21,123 bases of DNA from an uncultured Verrucomicrobia subdivision 3 bacterium (GCA_903861445.1 CAIOUK010000284.1:1-21123), one strand, 5' to 3'; shown: positions 1 to 9,067, counted from the first letter of the stretch. Translations and numbers: made by a program. Notes: generated by a model from the letters alone, not told the origin.

Positions 1-555
1 GACCTTGATCGGAAGCTCATCGTTCCAATAATCAAAGACCGTCCGTGGCTTGAAGAAACACGGAAGGCAATGCTGAATCGTGGAGCAAAACAGATTCCTG
101 AAACGGTGTATGAGGATTTGAACGCCGATTTAATTATTCTCTATGCGGAAGATTCGCCGAAAAATATCCGATATTTTTCCCCGAAAGATTTGGAAAAGTC
201 AGGGATTGATCGAAAGGAATTAAGAAGTCTGGCCTGTGAGAACTTAAAACGCCTATTGCCAAAAATTGAGCGACACGGGGCAAATGGCCTATTTATGCTG
301 ACCGCTGGCGGAGATTACGAAGCGAGTTTAATTCTCTTTAATTCCCTTTGGGAAGATTTGCGAAAAGAGGTGCATGGCGACATTGTTTTCGGCATTCCGA
401 GCCGTGACTTGCTGGTTGCAACCGGAAGCGAAGATAAGCAAAACATAGAAAAGCTTAAGCAGATTGTTCAAAAGGGCTTTGGCGAAGGCTCCTACCGACT
501 CACGCCAAAATTGTTTATTATGAGTGACGGAAAATTTGAAGAATTCAAACAATAG
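1..555 (+). CDS. DUF1444 (YtpQ-like) family protein, 5' truncated by the window edge
   Basis: The reading frame is open from base 1 to the TAG at 553-555. The first ATG (base 70) is internal, because in-frame codons before it encode DLDRKLIVPIIKDRPWLEE, so the true start lies outside the window. The visible 184 residues match the C-terminal half of DUF1444 proteins such as Bacillus YtpQ. The pattern is a beta strand (LIILYAEDSPKNIRYF), a helix with ACENLKRLLPKIE, a GGDYEASLILFNSLW segment, then GDIVFGIPSRDLLVAT and a closing KLFIMSDGKFEEF. The biochemical role of this family is unknown. I see no signal peptide or membrane segment in the visible part. Sampled lines here are about 40% GC against about 60% in the enzymes downstream, so the gene may have a separate history. 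It is not functionally tied to the downstream block. Confidence 0.8.
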   Translation, partial: DLDRKLIVPIIKDRPWLEETRKAMLNRGAKQIPETVYEDLNADLIILYAEDSPKNIRYFSPKDLEKSGIDRKELRSLACENLKRLLPKIERHGANGLFMLTAGGDYEASLILFNSLWEDLRKEVHGDIVFGIPSRDLLVATGSEDKQNIEKLKQIVQKGFGEGSYRLTPKLFIMSDGKFEEFKQ

Positions 556-584
556 GCTTCAGTGGTTCGGATGAATAGTGGCAT

Positions 585-607
585 CGCCATAGTTGGCGGC
601 AGATTTT
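585..607 (+). terminator. Possible weak rho-independent terminator after the DUF1444 gene
   Basis: A perfect 5-bp GC-rich inverted repeat, CGCCA (585-589) and TGGCG (594-598), encloses a 4-nt loop. It is followed by a short ATTTT stretch ending at 607. It sits 30 bp after the DUF1444 stop and before the GH35 relic, where transcription would be expected to end. The stem is short and the T-run is only four bases, so this is a weak call. Confidence 0.3.
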
Positions 608-644
608 GGATTCCAAATCGATAGCATCCGCGTAACCTTCGCGG
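605..644 (+). promoter_or_regulatory. Two small inverted repeats just upstream of the degradation block
   Basis: TTTGGA (605-610) and TCCAAA (612-617) form a 13-bp near-palindrome with a one-base centre. CCGCG (628-632) and CGCGG (640-644) form a 5-bp hairpin with a 7-nt loop that ends one base before the ATG at 646. The first could be an operator half-site pair and the second could affect translation initiation of the GH35 reading frame. No convincing -35/-10 pair is visible. The regulatory role is inferred only from position and symmetry. Confidence 0.2.
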
Positions 645-645
645 A

Positions 646-2171
646 ATGAATTCTCGCTTTGAAAACCGGCTGCTCGCCGTTGTCGGCGTGAGCCTGATGT
701 TTTTATTTTCACTCCGCGCGGAAGTTGTCACGGCCACGATTCAAACGCCGCCGCCCGCCGAGACCGGCTATTTCAAACTCGGCACCACGAAAAATCCTGC
801 CGGCCACGAAATCGGCGTGAACAGCCGCAGCCTGCTGTTCGACGGCCAGCCGTGGTTTCCCATCATGGGCGAGATGCACTTTTCACGCGTGCCGCAGGCC
901 GAGTGGCGTGACGAGTTGCTCAAGATGAAGGCCGGCGGCGTGGACATCGTGGCGACTTACGTTTTCTGGATTCATCACGAGGAAATCGAAGGCCAGTGGG
1001 ATTGGACCGGCCAGCGCGATTTGAAAAAGTTTTTGCAGACGTGCAACGAGGTCGGCCTGAAAGCCGTCAGCTCAATCCGCAATACTACTGGCTGCGTCGG
1101 CTACACCTGTTTCTCCATGACTTTGGTGCGCCGCTGGCGCAGATGCCCGCGACGTTGCCGGATTTGCGACCGAAATTTAAAGATGATTTTGTCACGCTGC
1201 GCTGGGCCGTGCGTTCGGACGGCAACACCGGCTATGTTTTCGTGAACAACTATCAGCGCTTGCAAACGTTGCCGGAAAAGCGCGACGTGCAATTCAAACT
1301 TAATCTGCCCGGCGGCGAACTTGTTTTCCCACAAAAACCGGTGACGATTCCGGCGGATGAATTTTTCATCTGGCCGTTCAACCTCAATCTCGGTGGCGCA
1401 AAACTGATTTACGCCACCGCGCAACCGATTTGCAAAATCCGGGATGACAGCCAAACCTTTTTAGAAGGCCCTCCGCAAACATTTTACTTCGCCGAGACAC
1501 CAGGCGTGAACGCGGAGTTTATTTTTGACGCGAAGACGTTGGCCTCAGCCAAATCCGAGTTCAAGGATTTGAAGTCCGGCCGCGGCACCGCGATAAAACT
1601 GGAGGCAGCCAACTCCCACCGGACAATTCAAATCGTCCTGCTGAACGAAGCGGATTCGCTCGCGCTGCGAAAAAGCAGCAGCGGTGCGAAGGTGGTTTTC
1701 GACGGGCCGCAAAAGGCGGATGTGACGACGCTGAAAACGGAACCGCTTCGCCCCGCCGGTCCGGCGCGGCAGGTTCCGTTAAGCCGAGGCCGATGGCCCA
1801 TCGCGCTTGCGCCGACCGATACGGATTTCACAATCGCCGCCGTCTGGAAAATCACGCTGCCAGTCAGACTGGACTTCGGCAAAAATCCGCGGCTGCGGAT
1901 TCGTTACATCGGCGACGTGGCGCGCGTGACACTGAATGGCCGATTACTGGACGATAATTTTTACAGCGGCCGCGCCTTTGAAATCGGGCTGAAGCGATAC
2001 GCCCCGGAAATTCTGACCGGCGATCTGCGGCTGGAAATTCTGCCATTGCGCCAGGACGCGCCGATTTTCCTGGAATCAAAAGCGGAACCTGATTTCGGCA
2101 CAAACAAAAGTTTGTTGAAACTTCTGTCGGCGGAAATCGTCCATGATTGTGAAGTTGAATTTGGAAAATAA
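646..2171 (+). pseudogene. GH35 beta-galactosidase, inactivated by an out-of-frame internal deletion
   Basis: The N-terminal part (646 to about 1068) has a signal peptide and the start of a GH35 TIM barrel: LLFDGQPWFPIMGEMHFSR, then WRDELLKMKAGGVDIVATYV, then DLKKFLQTCNEVGLKA. At about 1066-1070 this frame loses similarity and runs to a stop at 1243-1245. Another frame takes over at 1068 with QLNPQYYWLRRLHLFLHDFG, which is the end of the GH35 barrel. It continues through the C-terminal beta domains (TLRWAVRSDGNTGYVFVNNY; VARVTLNGRLLDDNFYSG) to the TAA at 2169-2171. The two parts total about 510 residues, whereas enzymes of this type usually have 750-800. I infer that 250-300 residues are missing, including both catalytic glutamates. 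No active beta-galactosidase can be made. An assembly error could give the same picture. The next gene starts 22 bp after the final stop. Confidence 0.85.
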
Positions 2172-2193
2172 AAGTGTTCCCATCCTCTTTCGC

Positions 2194-4428
2194 ATGAAAA
2201 ATAAAATTCTCGCCGTAGTTATTGGCGCGCTTGCTGGCGCCGTCAACCTGTCCGCCGCCGATTTGTCGCTGTGGTATTCGCAACCCGCCACCGTCTGGGA
2301 TAAGCAGGCACTGCCGATTGGCAACGGCCAGATGGGCGCGATGATTTTTGGAGGCACCAATGTTGAGCATATCCAGTTCAACGAAGAAAGCCTGTGGATT
2401 GGCAATGAAGATGACACCGGTGCCTATCAGGATTTCGGCGAGGTCACGGTGCTGTTGAAAAACGAGGGCGAGGTGAAAAATTACCGGCGCGAACTTGATC
2501 TCACCCGCGCCGTTCATCGCGTCACCTACGAACAGAACGGCGTAAAGTTCACCCGCGAGGCGTTCGCCAGCTTCCCCGGCAAAGTCATCGTTGTGCGCTT
2601 CACGGCGGACAAGCCAGGTGCCATTTCCGCCGAGGTAGCCATGATGGACGCCCATGCCAATGGCTATGCCTTGAAATACGGAGCCAAGCCGGTTCCCACC
2701 ACTCCCGCCGACCACCAAACCGAAACGTCAACCCAACCACTCAGCATCACGATCAGCGGCATGTTTCCCGGATACAAATATGCGGAGGGCAAAGAATGGT
2801 TGCCGCTCCACCGCGAGGCGCAATTGCGCGTGCTGCACGAAGGCGGCACTGTCTCCACCCAAAATGGCAAGGTGCAAATCGAGAAAGCTGATAGCGTGAC
2901 CTTGTTGTTGGCAGCCGGGACTGATTTCAAGCAGGAGCGCAGCGCCAATTGGCGCGGTGCCCTGCCGTATGCCGCCGTGACTTCCCGTTTGGAGGCGGCC
3001 GCAAAAAAAGATTACGCCGCGCTATTGGGCGAACATCTGCGCGACTACCAGCGGCTCTTTGACCGGGTGCAACTTTCTCTCGACGGAACCAAAACTGCCA
3101 CGGTGCCGACTGATTTGCGGCTGAAGCAATATGACGGTAAGCAACCCGATTTAGGCTTGGAGGAATTGATGTTTCAATATGGTCGCTACCTGTTGATTTC
3201 CTCTTCGCGTGAAGGCGGGCTTCCGGCCAACTTGCAGGGCAAATGGAACAACAAAAACAAACCCGCCTGGCGTTGCGACTATCATACGGATGTCAATTTG
3301 GAGATGAATTACTGGCTGGCCGATGTCGCCAACCTCGGTGAATGTTTCCAGCCTTACGCCGACTGGATTCAATCCATCCGCGCCGTGCGTATTGAAGCCA
3401 CCAAAAAAGAATTCGGCACGCGCGGCTGGATTTTGCGCGGCGAGAGCGGCCTCTTCGGCGGCTCGACCTGGAACTGGACGCCCGGCACCAGCGCTTGGTT
3501 CATGCAAAACAGTTTTGACCACTACGCTTTCACCCGCGACACGAATTACCTACGAACGCTCGCCTATCCCGCGATGAAGGAAGTCTGCGAATTCTGGATT
3601 GACCGGCTCAAGGAACTGCCGGATGGCACCCTCGTTGCGCCGCAAGGATATTCGCCCGAGCACGGTCTCGTCGAAGACGGCGTATCCTTCGAGCAACAAC
3701 TCGTCTGGGATCTTTTCAACAACACCATAGAGGCCGCCGATGCGCTCGGCACCGACAAGGAATTTCGTGATCTCCTCACCGCCAAGCACGCGAAACTGCT
3801 GGGACCGAAAATTGGCAAATGGGGCCAACTCCAGGAATGGATGGTGGATCGCGATGATCCGAAAGACCATCACCGCCACACTTCGCACCTGATTGCAGTT
3901 CATCCGGGCCGACAGATTTCCGTGACGAAAACTCCTGAACTGGCAAAAGCCGCCGCCGTTTCGCTCGACGCGCGCGGCGTCACCGGCGACAGCCGCCGCG
4001 AATGGGCGTTTGCCTGGCGCATGTCCATTTGGGCGCGTCTGCACAACGGCGACCAGGCACACTTCATGTATGAAAATCTTTTGAAATATGGTGTGCTGCC
4101 CAATCTCTTCTGCACTCATCCGCCGTTTCAGATGGATGGTAATTTCGGCTGCGTCGCCGGCGTCTGTGAAATGCTCCTGCAAAGCCAGACCGGCGAAATC
4201 GAATTGCTGCCCGCCCTGCCAAACGCCTGGCCTACCGGAAAAATTTCCGGCTTGCGCGCGCGCGGCGGCTACGAGGTCGGCATCGAATGGAAGAATAGCA
4301 AATTGGTTTCCGCGACGATTAAAAATGTCAGCGGCGACGAAGCGGTGAAAGTTCGTTACGGTGCCAAGACCACCGAGTTCACACTGTCACGCGGCGCGGC
4401 CAAGACTCTGAACGCCGCGTTGGAATAA
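2194..4428 (+). CDS. Secreted GH95 family glycosidase, probably alpha-L-fucosidase
   Basis: This 744-residue protein has the usual GH95 length. I chose the ATG at 2194 because it begins a clean signal peptide (MKNKILAVVIGALAGAVNLS then AAD). An ATG at 2143 would add 17 residues and overlap the GH35 relic. The N-terminal beta domain has WYSQPATVWDKQALPIGNGQ and FNEESLWIG. The (alpha/alpha)6 barrel carries DYHTDVNLEMNYW (H364, D366, N368), APQGYSPEHG with the expected acid E489, and FQMDGNFG with D648. A C-terminal beta domain begins near IELLPALPNAW. In the Bifidobacterium AfcA enzyme the corresponding residues are H419, N421, N423, E566 and D766. N421 is therefore Asp here, while the His is kept, which favours fucose over L-galactose. 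The enzyme would remove alpha-linked fucose in the periplasm. The lyase gene follows after 6 bp, so the two are probably translationally coupled. Confidence 0.92.
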   Translation: MKNKILAVVIGALAGAVNLSAADLSLWYSQPATVWDKQALPIGNGQMGAMIFGGTNVEHIQFNEESLWIGNEDDTGAYQDFGEVTVLLKNEGEVKNYRRELDLTRAVHRVTYEQNGVKFTREAFASFPGKVIVVRFTADKPGAISAEVAMMDAHANGYALKYGAKPVPTTPADHQTETSTQPLSITISGMFPGYKYAEGKEWLPLHREAQLRVLHEGGTVSTQNGKVQIEKADSVTLLLAAGTDFKQERSANWRGALPYAAVTSRLEAAAKKDYAALLGEHLRDYQRLFDRVQLSLDGTKTATVPTDLRLKQYDGKQPDLGLEELMFQYGRYLLISSSREGGLPANLQGKWNNKNKPAWRCDYHTDVNLEMNYWLADVANLGECFQPYADWIQSIRAVRIEATKKEFGTRGWILRGESGLFGGSTWNWTPGTSAWFMQNSFDHYAFTRDTNYLRTLAYPAMKEVCEFWIDRLKELPDGTLVAPQGYSPEHGLVEDGVSFEQQLVWDLFNNTIEAADALGTDKEFRDLLTAKHAKLLGPKIGKWGQLQEWMVDRDDPKDHHRHTSHLIAVHPGRQISVTKTPELAKAAAVSLDARGVTGDSRREWAFAWRMSIWARLHNGDQAHFMYENLLKYGVLPNLFCTHPPFQMDGNFGCVAGVCEMLLQSQTGEIELLPALPNAWPTGKISGLRARGGYEVGIEWKNSKLVSATIKNVSGDEAVKVRYGAKTTEFTLSRGAAKTLNAALE

Positions 4429-4434
4429 TTATCC

Positions 4435-6273
4435 GTGAAATTCAAACTTGTTCTCACCTTGCTCTGGCTGGCTGGCGCGGCACTGCGGGCAGCGGACACA
4501 GTCGCGCCGGATATTCTGGCGGGTTTGCGACCAGAGCATCCGCGACTCATCATTACTTCGACGATGTGGAGTGAGTTGCGTGCCCGGCGCACGAATGACA
4601 CCGAACTGTCGGCGATCTGCGCCGCGTTGGAGGCGGACGCGCGCCAATTGCTGAACGCGTCACCGGTGGTTTACGAGAAGACAGGTCACCGGTTGCTGGC
4701 GGTGTCGCGCGAAGCGCAGCGGCGGATTGAGCTGTGCAGTTTTGCCTACCAGCTCACGGGTGAAAAAGTTTTTCTCGACCGTGCCGAACAGGAACTGTTG
4801 ACCGTGGCGGCGTTCAAAGATTGGAATCCTTCGCATTTTCTCGACACCGCGGAAATGACCGCCGCCGTAGCCATCGGCTACGACTGGTTGTTTGAATGGT
4901 TGTCACCCACCACGCGCGCGACACTGCGGCAGGCGATTTTGGAAAAAGGGCTTAAGCCGGGATTTTCCAGCCATCACTGGTGGCAGACGGCGACGATGAA
5001 TTGGAATCAGGTATGCCTCGGCGGCCTGACGCTCGGCGCATTGGCCATCGCCGATGAAAACCCCGAGGTCGCCCGCAAATTTCTGAAGCTTGCCCGCCAG
5101 GACAATCCGAACGGGCTCAAGCCTTACGCGCCCGACGGCATTTATCCCGAAGGGCCGGGCTACTGGAATTACGGCACCACTTTCGAGGTGCTGATGATTT
5201 CCGCGCTGCAAACGGCGCTGGGAACGGACTGGAAACTCTCGGCAAATCATGGCTTCCTCGCCAGCGCGAAAGCTTTGGTGGAACAAACCGGCCCGACTGG
5301 CCGGCCGTTCAATTTCTCGGACGGCCACGATGACGTCGCTTTTGAACCCACTTTGTTTTGGTTCGCGCAGCAGTTGCAAGATCCCGCGCTGATATATTTT
5401 CAAAACCAATTGCTGCAACGAAAACTCTCCGGCGCGCGGACCGGCAAAAAGAACGACAGTCTTTCGCCGCTGCTCGCCCTGTGGATTGACGGTCTGCCCA
5501 AAACCATTCCCGCGCCCGCGCTGCCGCTCGCGTGGCACGGTGACGGCCCGAATCCGGTGGGTATTTTCCGCAGTTCCTGGACCGACACCAACGCGTTGTT
5601 TCTCGCGTTCAAGGGCGGCTCCGCCAGCGTCACCCACGCGCACATGGACGCCGGCTCGTTCGTGCTGGATGCCGACGGCGTGAGGTGGGCGTGCGACCTC
5701 GGCTCGCAGGATTATTATTCCATCGAGTCACATGGCTGGTCGCTGTTCAGCATGTTTCAAGACAGCAGTCGCTGGCGCGTTTATCGGCTGAATAATTTCA
5801 GCCACAACACGCTCACGCTCGGCGGCAAGCTGCATAAAATGTCCGGCGACGCGCGCATCAGCGAGTTTGGCACCAATTCAGCAACGGTGAACCTTTCACA
5901 GATTTTTACCGGTCAGGCTGGCAGCGTGATTCGCCAGTTCCACATCGGCGACAATCGCAGCGTGGTCATCCGCGACGACATCACCAAAGCCAAAACTGGC
6001 CTGTCGGTGCGTTGGCAGATGGTCACGCATGCCCGCATTAGCACGAACCAAAATGAAGCCACGCTCCGGCAGGACGGCAAAACACTAACGGCCAAAATTC
6101 TTGCGCCTGCCGATGCGTATTTTGAAATCGCCAGCGCGCAGCCGCCGGATGACGGTGTCAATCAACCCAATCCCAACACGCAAATCCTCGCAGTGAATGC
6201 TTCCGTTCCGGCGTCCGGTAACCTCACACTTGAAATCCAGCTCCAGCCGGGCGGATTTCCGCCATCACCATGA
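4435..6273 (+). CDS. Secreted heparinase II/III-like polysaccharide lyase
   Basis: The start is GTG at 4435. The preceding in-frame codon region contains the GH95 stop, so nothing longer is possible, and the start gives a signal peptide (MKFKLVLTLLWLAGAALRA). The protein is 612 residues. The opening HPRLIITSTMWSELRAR and the helical toroid with FLDTAEMTAAVAIGYDWLF and MNWNQVCLGGLTLG (N189, N191) are typical of the family. GIYPEGPGYWNYG (Y243, Y246) supplies the usual catalytic tyrosine region. The beta-sandwich domain contains SVTHAHMDAGSFVLDADG (H401, H403), matching the conserved histidine motif of heparinase II-type lyases. Enzymes of this superfamily cleave uronic-acid linkages by beta-elimination, but the exact substrate cannot be read from sequence. 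The gene ends in an ATGA overlap with the next sulfatase, so the two are co-translated. It implies that the target glycan carries uronate. Confidence 0.85.
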   Translation: MKFKLVLTLLWLAGAALRAADTVAPDILAGLRPEHPRLIITSTMWSELRARRTNDTELSAICAALEADARQLLNASPVVYEKTGHRLLAVSREAQRRIELCSFAYQLTGEKVFLDRAEQELLTVAAFKDWNPSHFLDTAEMTAAVAIGYDWLFEWLSPTTRATLRQAILEKGLKPGFSSHHWWQTATMNWNQVCLGGLTLGALAIADENPEVARKFLKLARQDNPNGLKPYAPDGIYPEGPGYWNYGTTFEVLMISALQTALGTDWKLSANHGFLASAKALVEQTGPTGRPFNFSDGHDDVAFEPTLFWFAQQLQDPALIYFQNQLLQRKLSGARTGKKNDSLSPLLALWIDGLPKTIPAPALPLAWHGDGPNPVGIFRSSWTDTNALFLAFKGGSASVTHAHMDAGSFVLDADGVRWACDLGSQDYYSIESHGWSLFSMFQDSSRWRVYRLNNFSHNTLTLGGKLHKMSGDARISEFGTNSATVNLSQIFTGQAGSVIRQFHIGDNRSVVIRDDITKAKTGLSVRWQMVTHARISTNQNEATLRQDGKTLTAKILAPADAYFEIASAQPPDDGVNQPNPNTQILAVNASVPASGNLTLEIQLQPGGFPPSP

Positions 6274-7607
6274 AAATCCTAAATACTCTCGCCCATCTTG
6301 TGGTCGTGCCGCTGACTGCGCTGTGCGCTCTCGCCGCTCCATCACCCAAATACAACGTCGTCTTTCTGCTGGCCGATGATTTGCGACCGGATTGTCTGGG
6401 CGTGCTCGGGCATTCGATTGTCAAGACGCCGAATCTCGACAAGCTGCTCGCCAACGGCTTCATCTTTCGCAATGCCTATGTGCTCGGGGCGAACACAGGT
6501 GCCGTCTGCACGCCGAGCCGGACGATGATTCAGACCGGGCAGAGTTATCTGTGCAAAAACTCCAGCACGCCGACGCTGGCGCAGACGGTGAAGGCCGCCG
6601 GCTTTGCCTCGATCCGCAGCGGCAAGTCGGATAATAATCCGACCAAAATGGACGTGGACTTTGACCGGCACGTTGACGGCGGAACGGATGCCAAGGTCAA
6701 TGCCGACAACCTCATTGAGTTCATCAAGGAGCACGCCGGAAAGAAACCGTTGTTCCTCTACTTTGCCCCGCACGAGCCGCACGACCCGCAGCACGCGACT
6801 GAGGAGTTTTATCGGATGTATAAACCGGCGGACATTCCTCTGCCGGTCAATTTCCTGCCCTTCCATCCTTTCGACAATGGCGAGATGCGAATCCGTGACG
6901 AGCGGACGCTGCCATCGCCGCGCACCCGAGAGAGTGTCACCGGCAAGCTTGCCCGCTACTACGCTTCCACGTCCTATTTTGACCAGCAGGCCGGACGCAT
7001 CATCGACGCGCTGAAACAAGCCGGCCAATTCGACAACACCATCTTCATCGTGGCCGGCGACAACGGACTTTCGCTCGGCGAACATGGCTTACTCGGCAAA
7101 CAGAACCTCTATGAATTTGGCGGCATGCACGTGCCATTGATTTTTGCCGGCCCCGGCATTCCGAAAGGCGATTCTCAAGCGTTGGTTTACTTGTTCGAAC
7201 TTTATCCCACGCTCTGTGATTTGGCCGGCGTTGGCGTGCCCGCAGGGCTGGACGCTAAAAGTCTCGCACCGGTCATCAAGGGCGAGCAGCCGAAGGTGCG
7301 CGACTATCTGTTCACCGCTTACAAGGACTGTCAGCGTTCCATCCGGGATGACCGTTGGAAGTTGATTCGCTATCCGCTCATCAACAAGACGCAGCTATTC
7401 GACCTGCAAGCCGACCCGCACGAGATGAACGACCTCGCCGACAAACCGGAATCTGCGGATAAAATCAAGGAGTTGACCGCATTGCTGGAAAAGACGCGAA
7501 AAGAATATGGCGACAACGCCCCGTTGAATGTCGCTAATCCTACACCCGCCGAATGGAATCCTTCATTGGTTAAAAACAAATCAAAGAAGAAAGCCGAAGC
7601 CGAATGA
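6270..7607 (+). CDS. Secreted S1-type sulfatase with an altered GKWH motif
   Basis: The 445-residue sulfatase begins in a 4-bp ATGA overlap with the lyase gene. A signal peptide covers about the first 23 residues. The metal-binding start is NVVFLLADDLRPD, and the formylglycine motif is CTPSR with C80. The later metal and substrate region is IFIVAGDNGLSLGEHGLLGK. At the position where most S1 sulfatases have GKWH, this protein has G-K-S-D (K119, D121), so the usual sulfate-contacting histidine is missing. The body differs from the other four sulfatases here, with a DVDFDRHVDGG stretch and the GEHG-type DNG motif, so it belongs to a different S1 subfamily. The C-terminus is lysine-rich (KNKSKKKAEAE). 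It probably removes sulfate esters in the periplasm after maturation by a formylglycine-generating enzyme encoded elsewhere. The substrate position is unknown. Confidence 0.88.
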   Translation: MKILNTLAHLVVVPLTALCALAAPSPKYNVVFLLADDLRPDCLGVLGHSIVKTPNLDKLLANGFIFRNAYVLGANTGAVCTPSRTMIQTGQSYLCKNSSTPTLAQTVKAAGFASIRSGKSDNNPTKMDVDFDRHVDGGTDAKVNADNLIEFIKEHAGKKPLFLYFAPHEPHDPQHATEEFYRMYKPADIPLPVNFLPFHPFDNGEMRIRDERTLPSPRTRESVTGKLARYYASTSYFDQQAGRIIDALKQAGQFDNTIFIVAGDNGLSLGEHGLLGKQNLYEFGGMHVPLIFAGPGIPKGDSQALVYLFELYPTLCDLAGVGVPAGLDAKSLAPVIKGEQPKVRDYLFTAYKDCQRSIRDDRWKLIRYPLINKTQLFDLQADPHEMNDLADKPESADKIKELTALLEKTRKEYGDNAPLNVANPTPAEWNPSLVKNKSKKKAEAE

Positions 7608-9067
7608 ATCATTTTCTCAATCGCACCAAGGCCGCATTCGCCGTGAGCGCTGCATTATTCCTCGCTCCACTTGTGGTAGCGAACGCAGCCGATGCACCAA
7701 ACCAAAAGCCTAACATCATCTTTGTTCTGTTCGACGACATGGGCTACGGCCAGCCGAAGTGCTATCGCGCGGGCACGGAGTTCAAGACGCCGAATCTTGA
7801 CCGGCTCGCGCAGGAAGGCATGCGTTTCACCGACGCGCACGCAGCGGCGTCCGTCTGCACGCCGACGCGCTACGGCGTGATCACCGGACGCTATCCGTCC
7901 CGCATCGGCCAGTATGGCGTGCTCACGACTTTTTCAGCGCCCATCATTCCTCAGACGCGTCTGACGGTCGCCTCGTTGCTCAAACAAAACGGTTACGACA
8001 CCGCGTGCATCGGCAAATGGCACCTCGGCATGGACTGGGGTGGCAAGCCGGGAAATGAAAAATTCATCCCTGTCGGCACGCAGCTTCGCTCCAGCCCGAA
8101 CGCCGTCGGCTTTGATTATTTTTACGGCTACACCCACGCGCGAAACATCGGCACCGTCATCGAGCAGGACAAAGTTGAGGCGAAAGTTGAGGAAGTTGAA
8201 ACCCAGCCACGACTGGCGAAGAAAGTGGTGGCGTTCCTCGACAATCCCGCACGGAAGGAGAAGCCGTTCTTTCTTTATCTGCCGTTGTGTCCGCCGCACA
8301 CGCCGATTGTCCCCGCGCCGGAGTTCATCGGCAAAAGCGGCGCCAAAGGCAAAGAAAGTAAATACGGCGACTGGATGTATCAAGGCGACTGGGTGCTCGG
8401 CCAAGTGCTTGATGCCCTCGAACGGAACAAATTCGCCGACAATACGCTCATCATAGTCAGCAGCGACAACGGTGCCGCTGGGCGCGCGTATGCGCCCTTG
8501 CGCGGGGCGAAGACCAGCATCTACGAAGGCGGGCACCGCGAGCCGTTCGTTGCCCGTTGGCCGGGAAAAATCAAAGCCGGCGCGGTGTGCGACGACGTCA
8601 TCTGCCTGAACGACCTCATGGCCACCTGCGCGGAAATCGTTGGCGCAAAACTTCCCGACAATGCGGGCGAGGATAGCGTGAGCATTCTGCCCGACCTGCT
8701 GGGCAGCGCGAAGAATCCGGTGCGCGAAGCCACCATCCATCAATCTCCCAAAGCGGATCTCGCAATCCGCCAAGGCTCGTGGAAACTCATCTTCCTCAAA
8801 GGCGGCGCGCATGAACTTTACAACCTCCAGACTGACCTCAGCGAAACGAAGAACGTCGCCGCGACAAACCCCGAAGTCGTCGAACACCTTACTGCGCTGA
8901 TGAAAAAATACATCGCCGAAGGCCGCAGCACCGTCGGCGCCGCGCAGAAAAACGAAGCGGAAATGTCCGTGGATAAATCTTCTCCTGACAAAAAGAAAAA
9001 AGGCCGGAAGATGCAAGCGCAGCCAGAGCAGGAAGTGACGCTCGCACTGGATCCCGAATTCGACTGA
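7604..9067 (+). CDS. Secreted S1-type sulfatase (arylsulfatase A-like)
   Basis: The gene starts in an ATGA overlap with the previous sulfatase, so the two are probably co-translated. The 487-residue protein has a signal peptide (about residues 1-29). It carries NIIFVLFDDMGYG with metal ligands D44 and D45, the modification motif CTPTR with C85, GKWH with K138 and H140, LYLPLCPPHTPIV with the conserved substrate histidine region, and SSDNGAAG followed by the GGHREPFVARWPGK segment. All expected S1 active-site elements are present. The C-terminal tail is basic and low in complexity (DKKKKGRK). It is clearly paralogous to the sulfatase at 16562-18049, including the shared KLPDNAGEDSVSILP segment. 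It is the last gene of the tightly packed first block, and a hairpin follows its stop. Confidence 0.93.
   Translation: MNHFLNRTKAAFAVSAALFLAPLVVANAADAPNQKPNIIFVLFDDMGYGQPKCYRAGTEFKTPNLDRLAQEGMRFTDAHAAASVCTPTRYGVITGRYPSRIGQYGVLTTFSAPIIPQTRLTVASLLKQNGYDTACIGKWHLGMDWGGKPGNEKFIPVGTQLRSSPNAVGFDYFYGYTHARNIGTVIEQDKVEAKVEEVETQPRLAKKVVAFLDNPARKEKPFFLYLPLCPPHTPIVPAPEFIGKSGAKGKESKYGDWMYQGDWVLGQVLDALERNKFADNTLIIVSSDNGAAGRAYAPLRGAKTSIYEGGHREPFVARWPGKIKAGAVCDDVICLNDLMATCAEIVGAKLPDNAGEDSVSILPDLLGSAKNPVREATIHQSPKADLAIRQGSWKLIFLKGGAHELYNLQTDLSETKNVAATNPEVVEHLTALMKKYIAEGRSTVGAAQKNEAEMSVDKSSPDKKKKGRKMQAQPEQEVTLALDPEFD

Noticed and set aside
2143..2193. Earlier ATG start for the GH95 enzyme
   Set aside because: It would place 17 residues (MIVKLNLENKSVPILFR) before a complete signal peptide and overlap the GH35 relic. 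The ATG at 2194 gives a normal secretion signal.
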